Source: Bacteroides sp. GM023
GTDB lineage: Bacteria > Bacteroidota > Bacteroidia > Bacteroidales > Bacteroidaceae
NCBI RefSeq assembly: GCF_014750685.1
Contig: NZ_JAAXGE010000002.1
Span: 496,001-560,000, forward strand
Length of the DNA stretch: 64,000 nucleotides
Reading direction: 5' to 3'
A model generated the notes under the pieces. That model was not told where the DNA came from. It was given only the letters and a program-made list of their open reading frames with translations, and searched no databases. The translations under genes and the position numbers were made by a program. Positions 1 through 9,211 of the stretch are shown here, in pieces; the first letter of the stretch is position 1; every line of letters starts with the position of its first letter.

Positions 1-66
1 TTTTTCTTAACAAATAGGGAGATAATATTAAAACGTGTTATAAAACATACTGTTTTTCTTGGATAA

Positions 67-97
67 TTTGCTAATTTCCCAAGAGTCCGTATCTTTG
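67..97 (+). promoter_or_regulatory. Bacteroides-type promoter, upstream
   Basis: TTTG at 67-70 is followed by exactly 19 bases and then TATCTTTG at 90-97. This is a full match to the Bacteroides primary-sigma consensus. Transcription would start near 104 and meet the terminator hairpin at 141-165 after about 60 nt. Confidence 0.65.
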
Positions 98-103
98 CAA
101 TGT

Positions 104-165
104 GTTTTTCATAGTATTAGATTTAAGGTTAACAAAGGTTGGAGCAAGGCGTTGCTCCTTTTTTT
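104..165 (+). ncRNA. candidate ~60-nt sRNA or attenuated leader
   Basis: The stretch lies between a consensus promoter and an intrinsic terminator and holds no credible reading frame. It could be a short stand-alone RNA or an attenuated 5' leader of the SusC operon that begins at 358. A second, closer promoter at 304-335 could serve SusC by itself, which favours the stand-alone RNA. No RNA family was recognised. Confidence 0.4.
141..165 (+). terminator. intrinsic terminator
   Basis: Stem GGAGCAA (141-147) pairs with TTGCTCC (152-158) around a GGCG loop, followed by seven T at 159-165. This is a textbook rho-independent terminator. Confidence 0.75.
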
Positions 166-303
166 ATGCCCGTATGTCTCCTCTAAAAATCCGCTTCAAC
201 ACTCTAAAACTTATTTTTTATACTTTTATAAAAAATACAATAAAACCATAAGGCTAGATTGTCATACACAATTACACATTTTGCGCCTATTAATTAACAT
301 CTT

Positions 304-335
304 CTTGTTTATATTAACCAGGAACGATACATTTG
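304..335 (+). promoter_or_regulatory. proximal promoter of SusC operon
   Basis: CTTG at 304-307, 20 bases, then TACATTTG at 328-335. This places the start of transcription about 15 nt upstream of the ATG at 358. The -33 box has one mismatch. Bases 166-303 are AT-rich and hold nothing recognisable. Confidence 0.5.
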
Positions 336-357
336 TAATTATACTCACCTAATTAAT

Positions 358-3300
358 ATGATTATGAATAAAGTTCCCATTTTTTCATTAACATTACTTT
401 TTGCTTTTATTTTACCTTTATTTGCAAATGCACAGGTAACAGTGAAAGGTATTGTAACTGACGAAAGTGGGGTACCATTAGTTGGCGTATCCGTCCGCTA
501 TAAGGAGCTCCCCCAAGTCGGTGTTACCACAGATATTGATGGTAAGTTTTCCATTAAGGAAATGAAAGAAGGCAAGACCCTTGTTTTTTCTTACATTGGC
601 ATGAAAAATGTAGAGCGCTTATTGAAAGGGGCGACGCCCTTTATCAATATTAAAATGGAATCTGCAACGAGCGAACTGGACCAGATTGTCGTCACAGGTT
701 ATACCCAAACGACTTTTAAGAAAATGACCGGTTCCGTTGGGATTATCTCGGCCGACCAATTGAAAGACCAGCCTCAACCCACGATAGACGCCCTTATGCA
801 AGGTAAAGTAGCGGGTGTGGCTGTATCAGCCCTTTCCGGACAACCTGGTAGCACACAAAAGATACGAATCAGAGGTACCAATACAATCACCGGAGACGGC
901 GACCCGCTGTGGGTTATCGACGGAGTTCCTATGCAGAGCGGGGGTACTGATATGCCTAGCAGTTCTGAAATAAAATCCGGGCAATTTGACGACCTGTTCA
1001 TGAATGGTGTCGCCGGAATCAATCCCAGCGACATAGAAAGCATTACCATTTTGAAAGATGCTTCCGCTGCCGCTATTTATGGTTCACGGGCAGCCGGCGG
1101 AGTTATTGTTGTCACTACCAAAAGAGGTAAATCAGGAAAAGCCAAGATTAACTATTCGGGCAACGTAGCGGTTACGATGTCGCCCCAACGCACCTACTCT
1201 CTGATGAATTCGCAAGAGAAACTTGCTTATGAACAGGGATTATGGAACGAATTTTCCGCTCCGGGCTTTGAAGCGGGGAATAAGGACTATCCGGTAGTAG
1301 GAGTGGTAGGCATCATCCGCGCAGGCAGAGGACGGTTTGCGGGGTGGAGCAAAGAGCAGCAGGATACATATATCGAAGAATTAGGCAAGACAAATACCGA
1401 TTGGTATGACGAACTGTTCCGCAACAGTGTTTCCACGACCCACAATCTGTCTATTAATGGTGGTGGTGACAAATACACCTATTATACTTCATTAGCCTAT
1501 ACCCGCAATGCCGGTTTATTGAAAAACAATGATTACGACCGTTATAACCTGACGACTAATCTATCAATGAATCCCAGCCAGAAAGTCAAGATTGACTTTG
1601 GGGCATCCATGTCTTATCAATACTCAAAGTCTCCGGCGCTGAGTAGTCTCGACCCTTTCCAGTATGCTTATTTTGCCAATCCATATGAAAGTCCATATAA
1701 CGAAGACGGCAGTTACCGGGCAGACGAAACATACTATGCGCTAGGAGAATATAACAATAATAAGACAAGTACCAAGATTATCCCGGATAGTGGATTTAAT
1801 GTGCTTCGCGAAATGGACGAAACCTCTTCGCGCACAAAGAATATAAAAACGATGGTTCGTGCAGGTATTGATTACAACATTATCAGTAGCTTGCGTTTTG
1901 TGGGACTAGCCTCATACACTTACTCCACCAACCGTCTGAAGGAAATATACGGCAAGAATACGAAAGCGGCTTTCGACAACCGCCTTTCTGTCGATAACAA
2001 TACTAAAAAAGAGTACGCTTCTATTTTGCAACGCAATGTAGACAATGAGAGCTACATGGCCCGCGGGCACTTCGCCTATGATGATTCTTTCGGCGACCAT
2101 TCTATCTCCCTTATTGCCGGTGCCGAATTCCGCGGAAGCAAATCCGACGGTTTGTACAGCAAACGATATGGCTACGACGAAATCACCGGAAATGCCATAA
2201 CCCCGCTTCCTGATGATCCGACAGGGGTAGGTTACGAAAAATTGAAAGCCTACCTGGCAGCCATTGACGGCTCAAACGGAGAAACATGGAGTGAGCAACG
2301 CTTTGTCTCTTTCTATGCGTCTGCCGACTATTACTACAAAAACAAATATGTATTGAATGTCTCTTTCCGTACCGACGGAAGTTCCAACTTTGGTAGTGAC
2401 AAGCAATTTAATCCGAACTGGGCAGCCGGCGCGGCATGGAATGCCAGTGAAGAAAGTTTCATGGCTCCGCTCAAACCTGTATTGAACAGGTTAACTCTCC
2501 GTGTAGCAACCGGATTTACCGGCAATATCAACCGTAGTGTCAGCCCGCAAATGATTATCAGTTACTATGATGACTACCGCAATATTTCCAACAACATCTA
2601 TCATATAGGAAAAGTCGTTAGCCCACCGAATCCCAATCTACGCTGGGAAAAGACACAAGACGTAAAAGTAGCCCTTGACTTCGGTATGTTTAACGACCGC
2701 CTGACAGGTATAGTGGAAGGATATTACAGGAAGAGTAAAGACATTGTGACCGGCGTACAAACGTTGAGCAGCACCGGATTCAACCAGCAGAAATACAATA
2801 CTGCCGATATTGACAACAAAGGTATCGAAGCTACCTTGAACGGAACTCCCGTCAAGACAAAAGATTTCCGCCTGTCTCTTTCTGCCAACATCGCTTACAA
2901 CAAGAACAAGGTGACTAAATATAAGGCTACCTATAGCAGTATGGGATATAACAACCTATGGGAAGGATATCCGGTAGACGCTATTTATAGTGGAAAATAC
3001 ACCGGTATTGACCCGGAAACAGGATTATATACATTCCAACTGCGTCCTGATGCCGAGATACACACAGCTACCGACTTGAACAAGCCCGATAATTACCGAC
3101 ATTACTTGGGCACCAGTGAAGCTCCCGTAACCGGCGGATTCAATGTCACTGCCGAATATAAAGGCATCCGTCTCAGTGTGAACGGCACTTTCGCCACAGG
3201 AGCCAAGAATTTTGAATTCATCAAGTCGCCAACTTCCGCCACCACTGTGAGCGGCAATGGAGTCTTCAATTACACAGAACGCGAACAAGTCTTCCAGAAT

Positions 3301-3681
3301 GACTTATTCGCGCACCACCTGAATGTTCCGAAAGCAGCGGCCGACCGATGGACACCCAACAACACAAACGGTACTTACCCGCGTGTATGGAATCCGTTCG
3401 GTGAAGTCTACGGATTCGGCTATTACAACCCTATGCACAAGGAAATCACCCATGGAGCTTTTCTTACCAACTTGTCTTATGCCAGAATCAAGAGCATCAT
3501 TTTAGGATATACGCTACCTAATAAGTTGATAAATAAATCCGCTCTCTCTAATGTAGATTTTTCTTTGTCATTGAATAATTTTTTCACATTCACCAGTTAC
3601 TCGGGCATGGACCCCGAAACCCCGGGTGCTACTTATCCGATAAGTCGCTCTGTGATGTTTAGCGTAAATGTTGGATTTTAA
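358..3681 (+). CDS. SusC/RagA-type TonB-dependent outer-membrane transporter
   Basis: A 1107-residue outer-membrane barrel that, with the SusD-type lid encoded next, imports large substrates using TonB energy. Visible in order: a signal peptide ending near residue 26 (ANAQ), a carboxypeptidase-regulatory-like domain (about 27-110, GIVTDESGVPLVGVSV), a plug with LWVIDGVPMQ and KDASAAAIYGSRAAGG, then a long barrel ending in Phe (SVNVGF). There is no N-terminal STN domain, so it is not expected to signal to a FecR, and no ECF/FecR pair lies beside it. The ATG at 358 sits just behind the proximal promoter; an ATG two codons later is equally possible. The SusD gene follows after 13 bases. The substrate is not visible; the protease genes next door make peptides a reasonable guess. 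Confidence 0.95.
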   Translation: MIMNKVPIFSLTLLFAFILPLFANAQVTVKGIVTDESGVPLVGVSVRYKELPQVGVTTDIDGKFSIKEMKEGKTLVFSYIGMKNVERLLKGATPFINIKMESATSELDQIVVTGYTQTTFKKMTGSVGIISADQLKDQPQPTIDALMQGKVAGVAVSALSGQPGSTQKIRIRGTNTITGDGDPLWVIDGVPMQSGGTDMPSSSEIKSGQFDDLFMNGVAGINPSDIESITILKDASAAAIYGSRAAGGVIVVTTKRGKSGKAKINYSGNVAVTMSPQRTYSLMNSQEKLAYEQGLWNEFSAPGFEAGNKDYPVVGVVGIIRAGRGRFAGWSKEQQDTYIEELGKTNTDWYDELFRNSVSTTHNLSINGGGDKYTYYTSLAYTRNAGLLKNNDYDRYNLTTNLSMNPSQKVKIDFGASMSYQYSKSPALSSLDPFQYAYFANPYESPYNEDGSYRADETYYALGEYNNNKTSTKIIPDSGFNVLREMDETSSRTKNIKTMVRAGIDYNIISSLRFVGLASYTYSTNRLKEIYGKNTKAAFDNRLSVDNNTKKEYASILQRNVDNESYMARGHFAYDDSFGDHSISLIAGAEFRGSKSDGLYSKRYGYDEITGNAITPLPDDPTGVGYEKLKAYLAAIDGSNGETWSEQRFVSFYASADYYYKNKYVLNVSFRTDGSSNFGSDKQFNPNWAAGAAWNASEESFMAPLKPVLNRLTLRVATGFTGNINRSVSPQMIISYYDDYRNISNNIYHIGKVVSPPNPNLRWEKTQDVKVALDFGMFNDRLTGIVEGYYRKSKDIVTGVQTLSSTGFNQQKYNTADIDNKGIEATLNGTPVKTKDFRLSLSANIAYNKNKVTKYKATYSSMGYNNLWEGYPVDAIYSGKYTGIDPETGLYTFQLRPDAEIHTATDLNKPDNYRHYLGTSEAPVTGGFNVTAEYKGIRLSVNGTFATGAKNFEFIKSPTSATTVSGNGVFNYTEREQVFQNDLFAHHLNVPKAAADRWTPNNTNGTYPRVWNPFGEVYGFGYYNPMHKEITHGAFLTNLSYARIKSIILGYTLPNKLINKSALSNVDFSLSLNNFFTFTSYSGMDPETPGATYPISRSVMFSVNVGF

Positions 3682-3694
3682 ATAACAATAAACG

Positions 3695-5080
3695 ATGAAA
3701 AATAAACTATTCATATCTACCTATTGCGTTCTGATACTATTGCTGACTTCATGCAGCGGTTACTTAGACGTAAAACCCAAAGGAAAAATAATTCCTGAAA
3801 CAGCCGAAGACTTTTCCACCATTATCCATTACTGGTTGGACCAGATAGAAAAGGGAAGAGATGATGTTATCATTTCCAATCCCGGAGAAACGACTAAATT
3901 AGAGATGTTTGCCGATGATCTGAATGCAACGCTTGCCAGTAATTTCGGCTATACAAGTATCTATGTCGGAAGTGCCATTAACAAGAATCAGGCTGGTTAT
4001 AAGACACTTTACTCGATTATCAAAGATTGTAATATGATTATCGGCAACATGGATGATACGGAATCCGACCTGGCCAGAACATTATTGGGAACAGCCTGGA
4101 GTATTCGCTCCATTTGCTATTATAACCTTATGCAACGCTACTGTGAGCCATACCGCCCGGAAACAGCACAAGAGACTCTCGGACTTCCGTTGGTCGATGA
4201 TTTCGACATGGAAGCAAAACCGGCACGTTCCAGCCTGAAAGAAACAGCCGAATTTATAGAAGAAGGGTTCCGAAATGCCCTCTCATATAATGTGTCCAAT
4301 GAAGATTTTCTCTTTACCTCATCAGTGACAAAAGCCTACCTCGCACGTTTCTTCTTTTGGACGCAGAACTGGGGAAATGCCATCACCTATGCCAAAGAAG
4401 TATTGGAGAAATACCCGATGCTGGAAGCTGACGAATATGTAGAAGCCATTAGTCTGAAACAGGCAAAAGCACATAATGTCATCATCCGTTCGTTCACGAT
4501 GGATGATGATATTGGAACCATGAGTTACGCCACCGCACAAGCCGACATAAAGACACGCCCTGTCGACAAAAATATGGTTGATTTATTTGCAGCCACTGAC
4601 AACGATGTGCGTCGCAGATGCAACCATGACTCCAAACGACTTGTCAACAAAATCATCACCACCAAGATGCGCAGCGAAGAGCTTTGCCTCATCATAGCTG
4701 AATCCTATGCGCACCTGAACCAGGAAACGGATGCATTAGGTTATCTTAATCTGCTTCGTTCCAAACGAATCACTCAAGATTACGCAGCTTACACGATGAA
4801 TAATCTACCGGAAGTTTTTCAACAAAACATAAAAACCGATGCTACGGGTATTCCTTTGACAAAGCTGATGTCCGCCATCCTTTGTGAACGTCGTAAAGAA
4901 CTGTTTGCTGAGGGCGACCGCTGGTTTGAATTAAAACGCAACGGACGCCCGGAATTCTGGGTTACTGCCAAAGGAAAGAAATTTATCACAGAAAAGTATC
5001 TCTATACATTTCCTTTTCCGAAAGCGGATATCAATCTATATCCCGGTTTGCTCATTCAAAATCCGGGCTACATAGAATAA
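3695..5080 (+). CDS. SusD/RagB-type surface lipoprotein
   Basis: 461 residues. The signal peptide ends in a lipobox (LLLTSC, lipidated Cys20), followed by the typical SusD opening SGYLDVKPKGK. SusD proteins are helical, TPR-based lids that close over the SusC barrel and hold substrate. The C-terminal part has the family hallmark of a conserved ERRKELFAEGDRWFELKR-type segment at about 397-414. It lies between SusC and two smaller lipoproteins, so the four probably form one surface complex. Ligand unknown. Confidence 0.93.
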   Translation: MKNKLFISTYCVLILLLTSCSGYLDVKPKGKIIPETAEDFSTIIHYWLDQIEKGRDDVIISNPGETTKLEMFADDLNATLASNFGYTSIYVGSAINKNQAGYKTLYSIIKDCNMIIGNMDDTESDLARTLLGTAWSIRSICYYNLMQRYCEPYRPETAQETLGLPLVDDFDMEAKPARSSLKETAEFIEEGFRNALSYNVSNEDFLFTSSVTKAYLARFFFWTQNWGNAITYAKEVLEKYPMLEADEYVEAISLKQAKAHNVIIRSFTMDDDIGTMSYATAQADIKTRPVDKNMVDLFAATDNDVRRRCNHDSKRLVNKIITTKMRSEELCLIIAESYAHLNQETDALGYLNLLRSKRITQDYAAYTMNNLPEVFQQNIKTDATGIPLTKLMSAILCERRKELFAEGDRWFELKRNGRPEFWVTAKGKKFITEKYLYTFPFPKADINLYPGLLIQNPGYIE

Positions 5081-5109
5081 TTTATTCCATCAAAAAAACA
5101 AAAACAGTT

Positions 5110-5316
5110 ATGAAAAAGAGACTATATATCCTATGTTTCATTGCTACAAGTTCTTCCGCTCTCCTGGTTTCATGTGATAAGCCGGAAGAGTTGACCCCTA
5201 AAGTAGATGATACATCAACAGATTATTTACTCCCCACCGGAAGTATCCTGAATGCACAAGACCGTGAAGAAGTACAGGCATTATGGGATGAATACAACAA
5301 TGCCATTAACCAATAA
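5110..5316 (+). CDS. small (68-aa) SusCD-associated lipoprotein
   Basis: MKKR start, a hydrophobic stretch and a lipobox LLVSC with Cys22, followed by the acidic DKPEE stretch that acts as a surface-export signal in Bacteroides lipoproteins. The mature part is only 47 residues and ends in an acidic, probably helical segment (DREEVQALWDEYNNAI). It sits 29 bases after SusD and 12 bases before the next lipoprotein, so it is translated as part of the operon. I do not recognise a named family. Its position suggests an accessory subunit of the SusCD complex. Confidence 0.8.
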   Translation: MKKRLYILCFIATSSSALLVSCDKPEELTPKVDDTSTDYLLPTGSILNAQDREEVQALWDEYNNAINQ

Positions 5317-5328
5317 AAAGGGATTAAA

Positions 5329-6615
5329 ATGAAAACAAAAATCAGAATAACGGGCGCTTTCCTGCTAATGATTATCCTAGTCATGGTATCAGCGGCTTGC
5401 AATGATGATGACTCGTCAGCTGCAAAGTTGTCTTTTAGTCGCTCCATATACATATTACCAGCCAGCGGCAGCCTGGAAGTGGAATTGAGGGCTTCCGTAG
5501 CTCCTGAAACAGACTTAAGCATTCCTGTCATCATTGAAGGTAGTGCCATACTGGATGAAGACTATGAAATCTCGGCCAACGGGTTTGTTATAAAAGCCGG
5601 AGAAACGAGTGCCACTTTAACCATCACTCCCAAAAACAACCTGACATCCAACCGTGAAATCCGTCTTTCCATCAATCCGGTTTCCGGATATGCGCTCGGT
5701 GATAAGAAAATAGCGATTATCCCTGTTGAAGTGAAAGAACACATTATGTACACTTTCAAGCCTATGGTTTACCGTTTGCTGAGTGAAATAGACATCAGAG
5801 TTGAAGTGGAAGGAGAATATAGTGGCAGCAAATTCAGGACAACTACAGATGTTGTGTTGCCATTGGAAATAGACCCGTCCAGCACAGCCATATTGAACGA
5901 GGACTTTGAATTTGAAAACGGAATCACTTCCGTCACCATTCCAAAAGGTTCTTACTATACCATCTTTAAGATAAAAATAAAAGAAGGAGCAGAAGATTAT
6001 ACGGGCAAGAATGTTATCCTGAAATTGGGTACGCCGGTTGATAACTCTGAGCTTTACTATCCGGGCTCATTCGCATCCTATAATATAAAACTGGACCAGT
6101 TGAAGTTTACCGACATGCTGGGTAAATGGAGACCCGTAGAAATTAAGGATAAAGACAATTATGTATATATCGGTATGCCCGATGAAGACTGGGTAAACAG
6201 TCTGCCGGAAAAGAATGGAGCAAATGACTACCTGGAGTTTGTACACCAGGAAGATGGCACGGATAAAATAATCCCGTACCTGACAGGGGACTTGAAAAAT
6301 TTCTTTTGCAATCCACAGGGACACACGGTTGTATTTGACCATATAGAGAAAAGCCTCTACAACTGGATAACGGATGAAGAATATGACGCTCCTTATTTCA
6401 TCGCTTCTCAAGTGAACCGTTGTTTCTCCAAAGGAAAAACAGAACTTGGCAATGCGTTTATAGGATTGGATAAGGTAGACGATGATAATATCATCATTTA
6501 TTTCCACGATTATATACCAACAGATTTCTTCAGCGCAACATTTGAAATGTTCGGTTATGAATTCGACGCACTGTTCTTTGGTGTAACTTATGCATTCACT
6601 CGAGTGACAGAGTAA
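5329..6615 (+). CDS. three-part surface lipoprotein (Calx-beta-like N terminus)
   Basis: 428 residues with lipobox VSAAC (Cys24) and an acidic NDDD surface signal. Residues about 33-130 look like a Calx-beta/BACON-type beta-sandwich (AGETSATLTITP). Residues about 135-260 look like a second, similar sandwich (VTIPKGSYYTIFKIKI). The C-terminal ~165 residues start with FTDMLGKWRPVEI and resemble nothing I can name. This is the SusE/SusF position, normally a surface ligand-binding lipoprotein. It is the last gene of the operon; a strong terminator follows its TAA. Confidence 0.8.
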   Translation: MKTKIRITGAFLLMIILVMVSAACNDDDSSAAKLSFSRSIYILPASGSLEVELRASVAPETDLSIPVIIEGSAILDEDYEISANGFVIKAGETSATLTITPKNNLTSNREIRLSINPVSGYALGDKKIAIIPVEVKEHIMYTFKPMVYRLLSEIDIRVEVEGEYSGSKFRTTTDVVLPLEIDPSSTAILNEDFEFENGITSVTIPKGSYYTIFKIKIKEGAEDYTGKNVILKLGTPVDNSELYYPGSFASYNIKLDQLKFTDMLGKWRPVEIKDKDNYVYIGMPDEDWVNSLPEKNGANDYLEFVHQEDGTDKIIPYLTGDLKNFFCNPQGHTVVFDHIEKSLYNWITDEEYDAPYFIASQVNRCFSKGKTELGNAFIGLDKVDDDNIIIYFHDYIPTDFFSATFEMFGYEFDALFFGVTYAFTRVTE

Positions 6616-6618
6616 ACG

Positions 6619-6660
6619 AAATCACCCATGCTACAACTTAAACTGCGGCATGGGTGATTT
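6619..6660. terminator. strong terminator between convergent operons
   Basis: A perfect 13-bp stem, AAATCACCCATGC (6619-6631) with GCATGGGTGATTT (6648-6660), loop of 16. T residues follow on the plus strand. It ends the SusC operon and faces the protease operon coming from the other side. Confidence 0.8.
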
Positions 6661-6719
6661 TTAATTTATAAGAGTTTTGACACTCTTTTTTTTATATCTG
6701 CTTATTCTTTCACTGATAG

Positions 6720-9209
6720 CTATTTTCGCAGTGCCTTCTCAATCGTAAACAAACGATAGTCATATTCTTCCTTCATTGCCCGGTTAGGCGCAACGGATTT
6801 TGCTTTCGCAAACTCACCTTTCAAATCCAGCAGACAACCATACCAAAATGGAGCCCGCTCAGGAGCAGAAGAGTAAGGGATACTTTCAATAGCCGTCATG
6901 CCCCGGTAAGGATAGACATTCTGAAGAGCCAGTTTGGAAGCAGCCTTATCCGCCTCTTCTTTCCCTTTCGGGACATTCACATTCGACGAGGAGATGACGA
7001 ATCCCAGTAATTGCCCCTGCAAGAAACGTTTCCAGTCGTCAGGTTCCTTTCCTGCCCTTGTCTCCTTGAAAAGTTGGCTCTTCAAATCTTCAACAGCTTG
7101 TTGTTGCGTATAAGGGTCATCCGATTTACTCTCGCTAAGCCAAAGGTTATTGAGTTGTATCAATAAAAAATTGGCAAAGAACTTCTGCGAATAGTCTGCT
7201 GCGCTACCTGTCAGCGCACAATGGTCCAGCAATTCCCGGTTGTCGAGCCAGTTCATCTGACCGATGGCTTCCATCATCCATTGATACGAACGGCGTTGCA
7301 ATTCTTTGGACACCGGCTGATAGGAAGGGTAGGCATCTCCCTGATAACTGTCATTCAGATAGATTCCACCGACTTGCTGCAATACATGCTTCACATATTC
7401 ATCCGCCTGGTTGATAATTTCGCCATACAGCGAGGTTCGTTGCTCATAATTGAAATCCTCCTTGTCCAGCCATTGGTTTGCGTTCGCTATCACTTTGCCC
7501 AAATTCTCAAAAGCAATGGTTGCCCCACGAATCGCATCATTACCCAAATCCATTCCCATCCCGCGGGGGTCGTAATACGCTTTCCTGCTTTGCGGACGCT
7601 TGAAGAGCAATAATGGATTCTGATTCCGTTCAGAAACCAGCTTCTGCAAATCCGGTAATTCTTCTTGCGGAGTTTTCTGATTCATCGGTTGATAAAGATA
7701 ACGAACCACCCATTTGTCATATTCTCCCAACACTTGTTGTGCCAAAGGCATATCAACACTATAATTATCAGCCGAAAGCAAATAGTTCATCGGCAGCTTA
7801 TCCATGACCGACGCAGACAAACCGTGCTGCTTTACAAACTCTTTCGATTGAAGCGAATCCACCGGATAAGCAATAGAACCTGCCATATTATCCGTCAGCC
7901 CCAGGCAATGTCCCCAATGCCTCAACAATAACGAAGTCAACGCCTCTTCCACTAAGTCCTCGTCCGGCAACAGCGTGCGGGCTTTCTCGTTAAAGGAAGC
8001 TGTCTGCAAGAAATAATTCAACTGGATTTTTGAAGCTAGATTATGCGGAATATAAATATTAGCACTTATTATTTCCCCTGTCAACGGGTCACTCCAGCAG
8101 TTATCCGTAATCTGACCGGAAGGTGAAACGACATACCGGACACAGGACTTCGTGATGCTGTTAGCATCAAATCCCGTACTATCTCGAGGATAAGGCTTCA
8201 CGTCCAACGCATTAGAGAAACCGATTTGCTGAAATGCCTTGTTCCATATTTCAGCGCTATGATACACACACTTCTGCCATTTTTCGGGCAACAACGTATC
8301 TACGTAGAATACAATCGGTTTATCAGCAGTCAGATTCCAGCGGTTCACCCAATACTGTACCTTACTCCCCTGCTCCTCACCCGAGAAATTCACCTTGCCG
8401 CTCCATAAAGTCCCGACACGGGGGTCAGCCAGGCGAGGACGATAATCCCCATCTTCCGGCAACAGCATAAAAGTACGCTTCACAACCGCGCTAAAAGGGA
8501 TATTATCCGCTATCGGGAAAATACCGAATAACGACATCGCCAATTCATAACTCATATAGCATGAGACAGATACATTATCAGAATAAGAAGCTATCCCGGA
8601 TATCATCGACTGTTTCTGTTTGAAGGTCGCTTTCCGCTTCACCCAGCCCCCCATCGTATTGTATGCCTTCGGGTCAATCGGATTCATATATATGTCATCC
8701 TGAAAGACAAAAGATGTAACATCAATCACCAAAGCGCTGTCCGGCGAATAGGCTTTTATAGAGAACTGATTTAAAATGACATCACTGAAACTTTTTTTCA
8801 GCGCCTCTCCGATACGGGAATCCTGCTCCGCTACCGGACGATTCGTTATCCGGTATAGCCTGACCAAAGAGTCAGCCCGGCAGAATCTCACCTGCAAAGG
8901 GGTAGCGGCACAAAAACCGACAGATGATTCCTGCGGATTACTTAGTTTATCAACCACACCGCCCATCAGCAAGCGTTTGCCCAAAACATCCCTGGGGATT
9001 TCCATATATACTTTATTGTCTACCCAATAAAGATTCATCAGTCCTTTCGTTTCAACGCTATTCGGTTTATCCTTCAGCAGTTTCTCATATTCAGTTTTAG
9101 GCTTAACCTGCTCTGTTTTCCCCTTTTTCTTGGCAACAGCCTCCGAAGGAGAAAAGACAAGCCCTCCAAAGACTGATAAAAAGAACAAAAAGATATATTT
9201 ATTCTTCAT
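6720..9209 (-). CDS. exported metalloprotease-family protein with degenerate zinc site
   Basis: 829 residues from the ATG at 9207-9209 (MKNKYIFLFF). An in-frame TTG two codons upstream overlaps the stop of the preceding gene and is less likely. It has a signal peptide and then the DUF5118/DUF5117/DUF4953 layout of large Bacteroidetes zinc-dependent metalloproteases. The paralogue just upstream has HEVGHCLGFMH. Here the aligned segment, encoded at 7890-7922, reads RHWGHCLGLTD: the first His is Arg430, the catalytic Glu is His431, and the last His is Asp440, leaving only His434. The reading frame is intact, so this looks like a maintained pseudo-protease, perhaps a partner or regulator of the active copy. 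It is translated 2 bases after the upstream stop codon. Confidence 0.85.
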   Translation of the reverse strand: MKNKYIFLFFLSVFGGLVFSPSEAVAKKKGKTEQVKPKTEYEKLLKDKPNSVETKGLMNLYWVDNKVYMEIPRDVLGKRLLMGGVVDKLSNPQESSVGFCAATPLQVRFCRADSLVRLYRITNRPVAEQDSRIGEALKKSFSDVILNQFSIKAYSPDSALVIDVTSFVFQDDIYMNPIDPKAYNTMGGWVKRKATFKQKQSMISGIASYSDNVSVSCYMSYELAMSLFGIFPIADNIPFSAVVKRTFMLLPEDGDYRPRLADPRVGTLWSGKVNFSGEEQGSKVQYWVNRWNLTADKPIVFYVDTLLPEKWQKCVYHSAEIWNKAFQQIGFSNALDVKPYPRDSTGFDANSITKSCVRYVVSPSGQITDNCWSDPLTGEIISANIYIPHNLASKIQLNYFLQTASFNEKARTLLPDEDLVEEALTSLLLRHWGHCLGLTDNMAGSIAYPVDSLQSKEFVKQHGLSASVMDKLPMNYLLSADNYSVDMPLAQQVLGEYDKWVVRYLYQPMNQKTPQEELPDLQKLVSERNQNPLLLFKRPQSRKAYYDPRGMGMDLGNDAIRGATIAFENLGKVIANANQWLDKEDFNYEQRTSLYGEIINQADEYVKHVLQQVGGIYLNDSYQGDAYPSYQPVSKELQRRSYQWMMEAIGQMNWLDNRELLDHCALTGSAADYSQKFFANFLLIQLNNLWLSESKSDDPYTQQQAVEDLKSQLFKETRAGKEPDDWKRFLQGQLLGFVISSSNVNVPKGKEEADKAASKLALQNVYPYRGMTAIESIPYSSAPERAPFWYGCLLDLKGEFAKAKSVAPNRAMKEEYDYRLFTIEKALRK

Positions 9210-9211
9210 AA

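Noticed and set aside
59-352. 97-codon plus-strand frame before SusC
   Set aside because: It runs through the promoter and terminator, has no ribosome-binding context and no protein-like composition.
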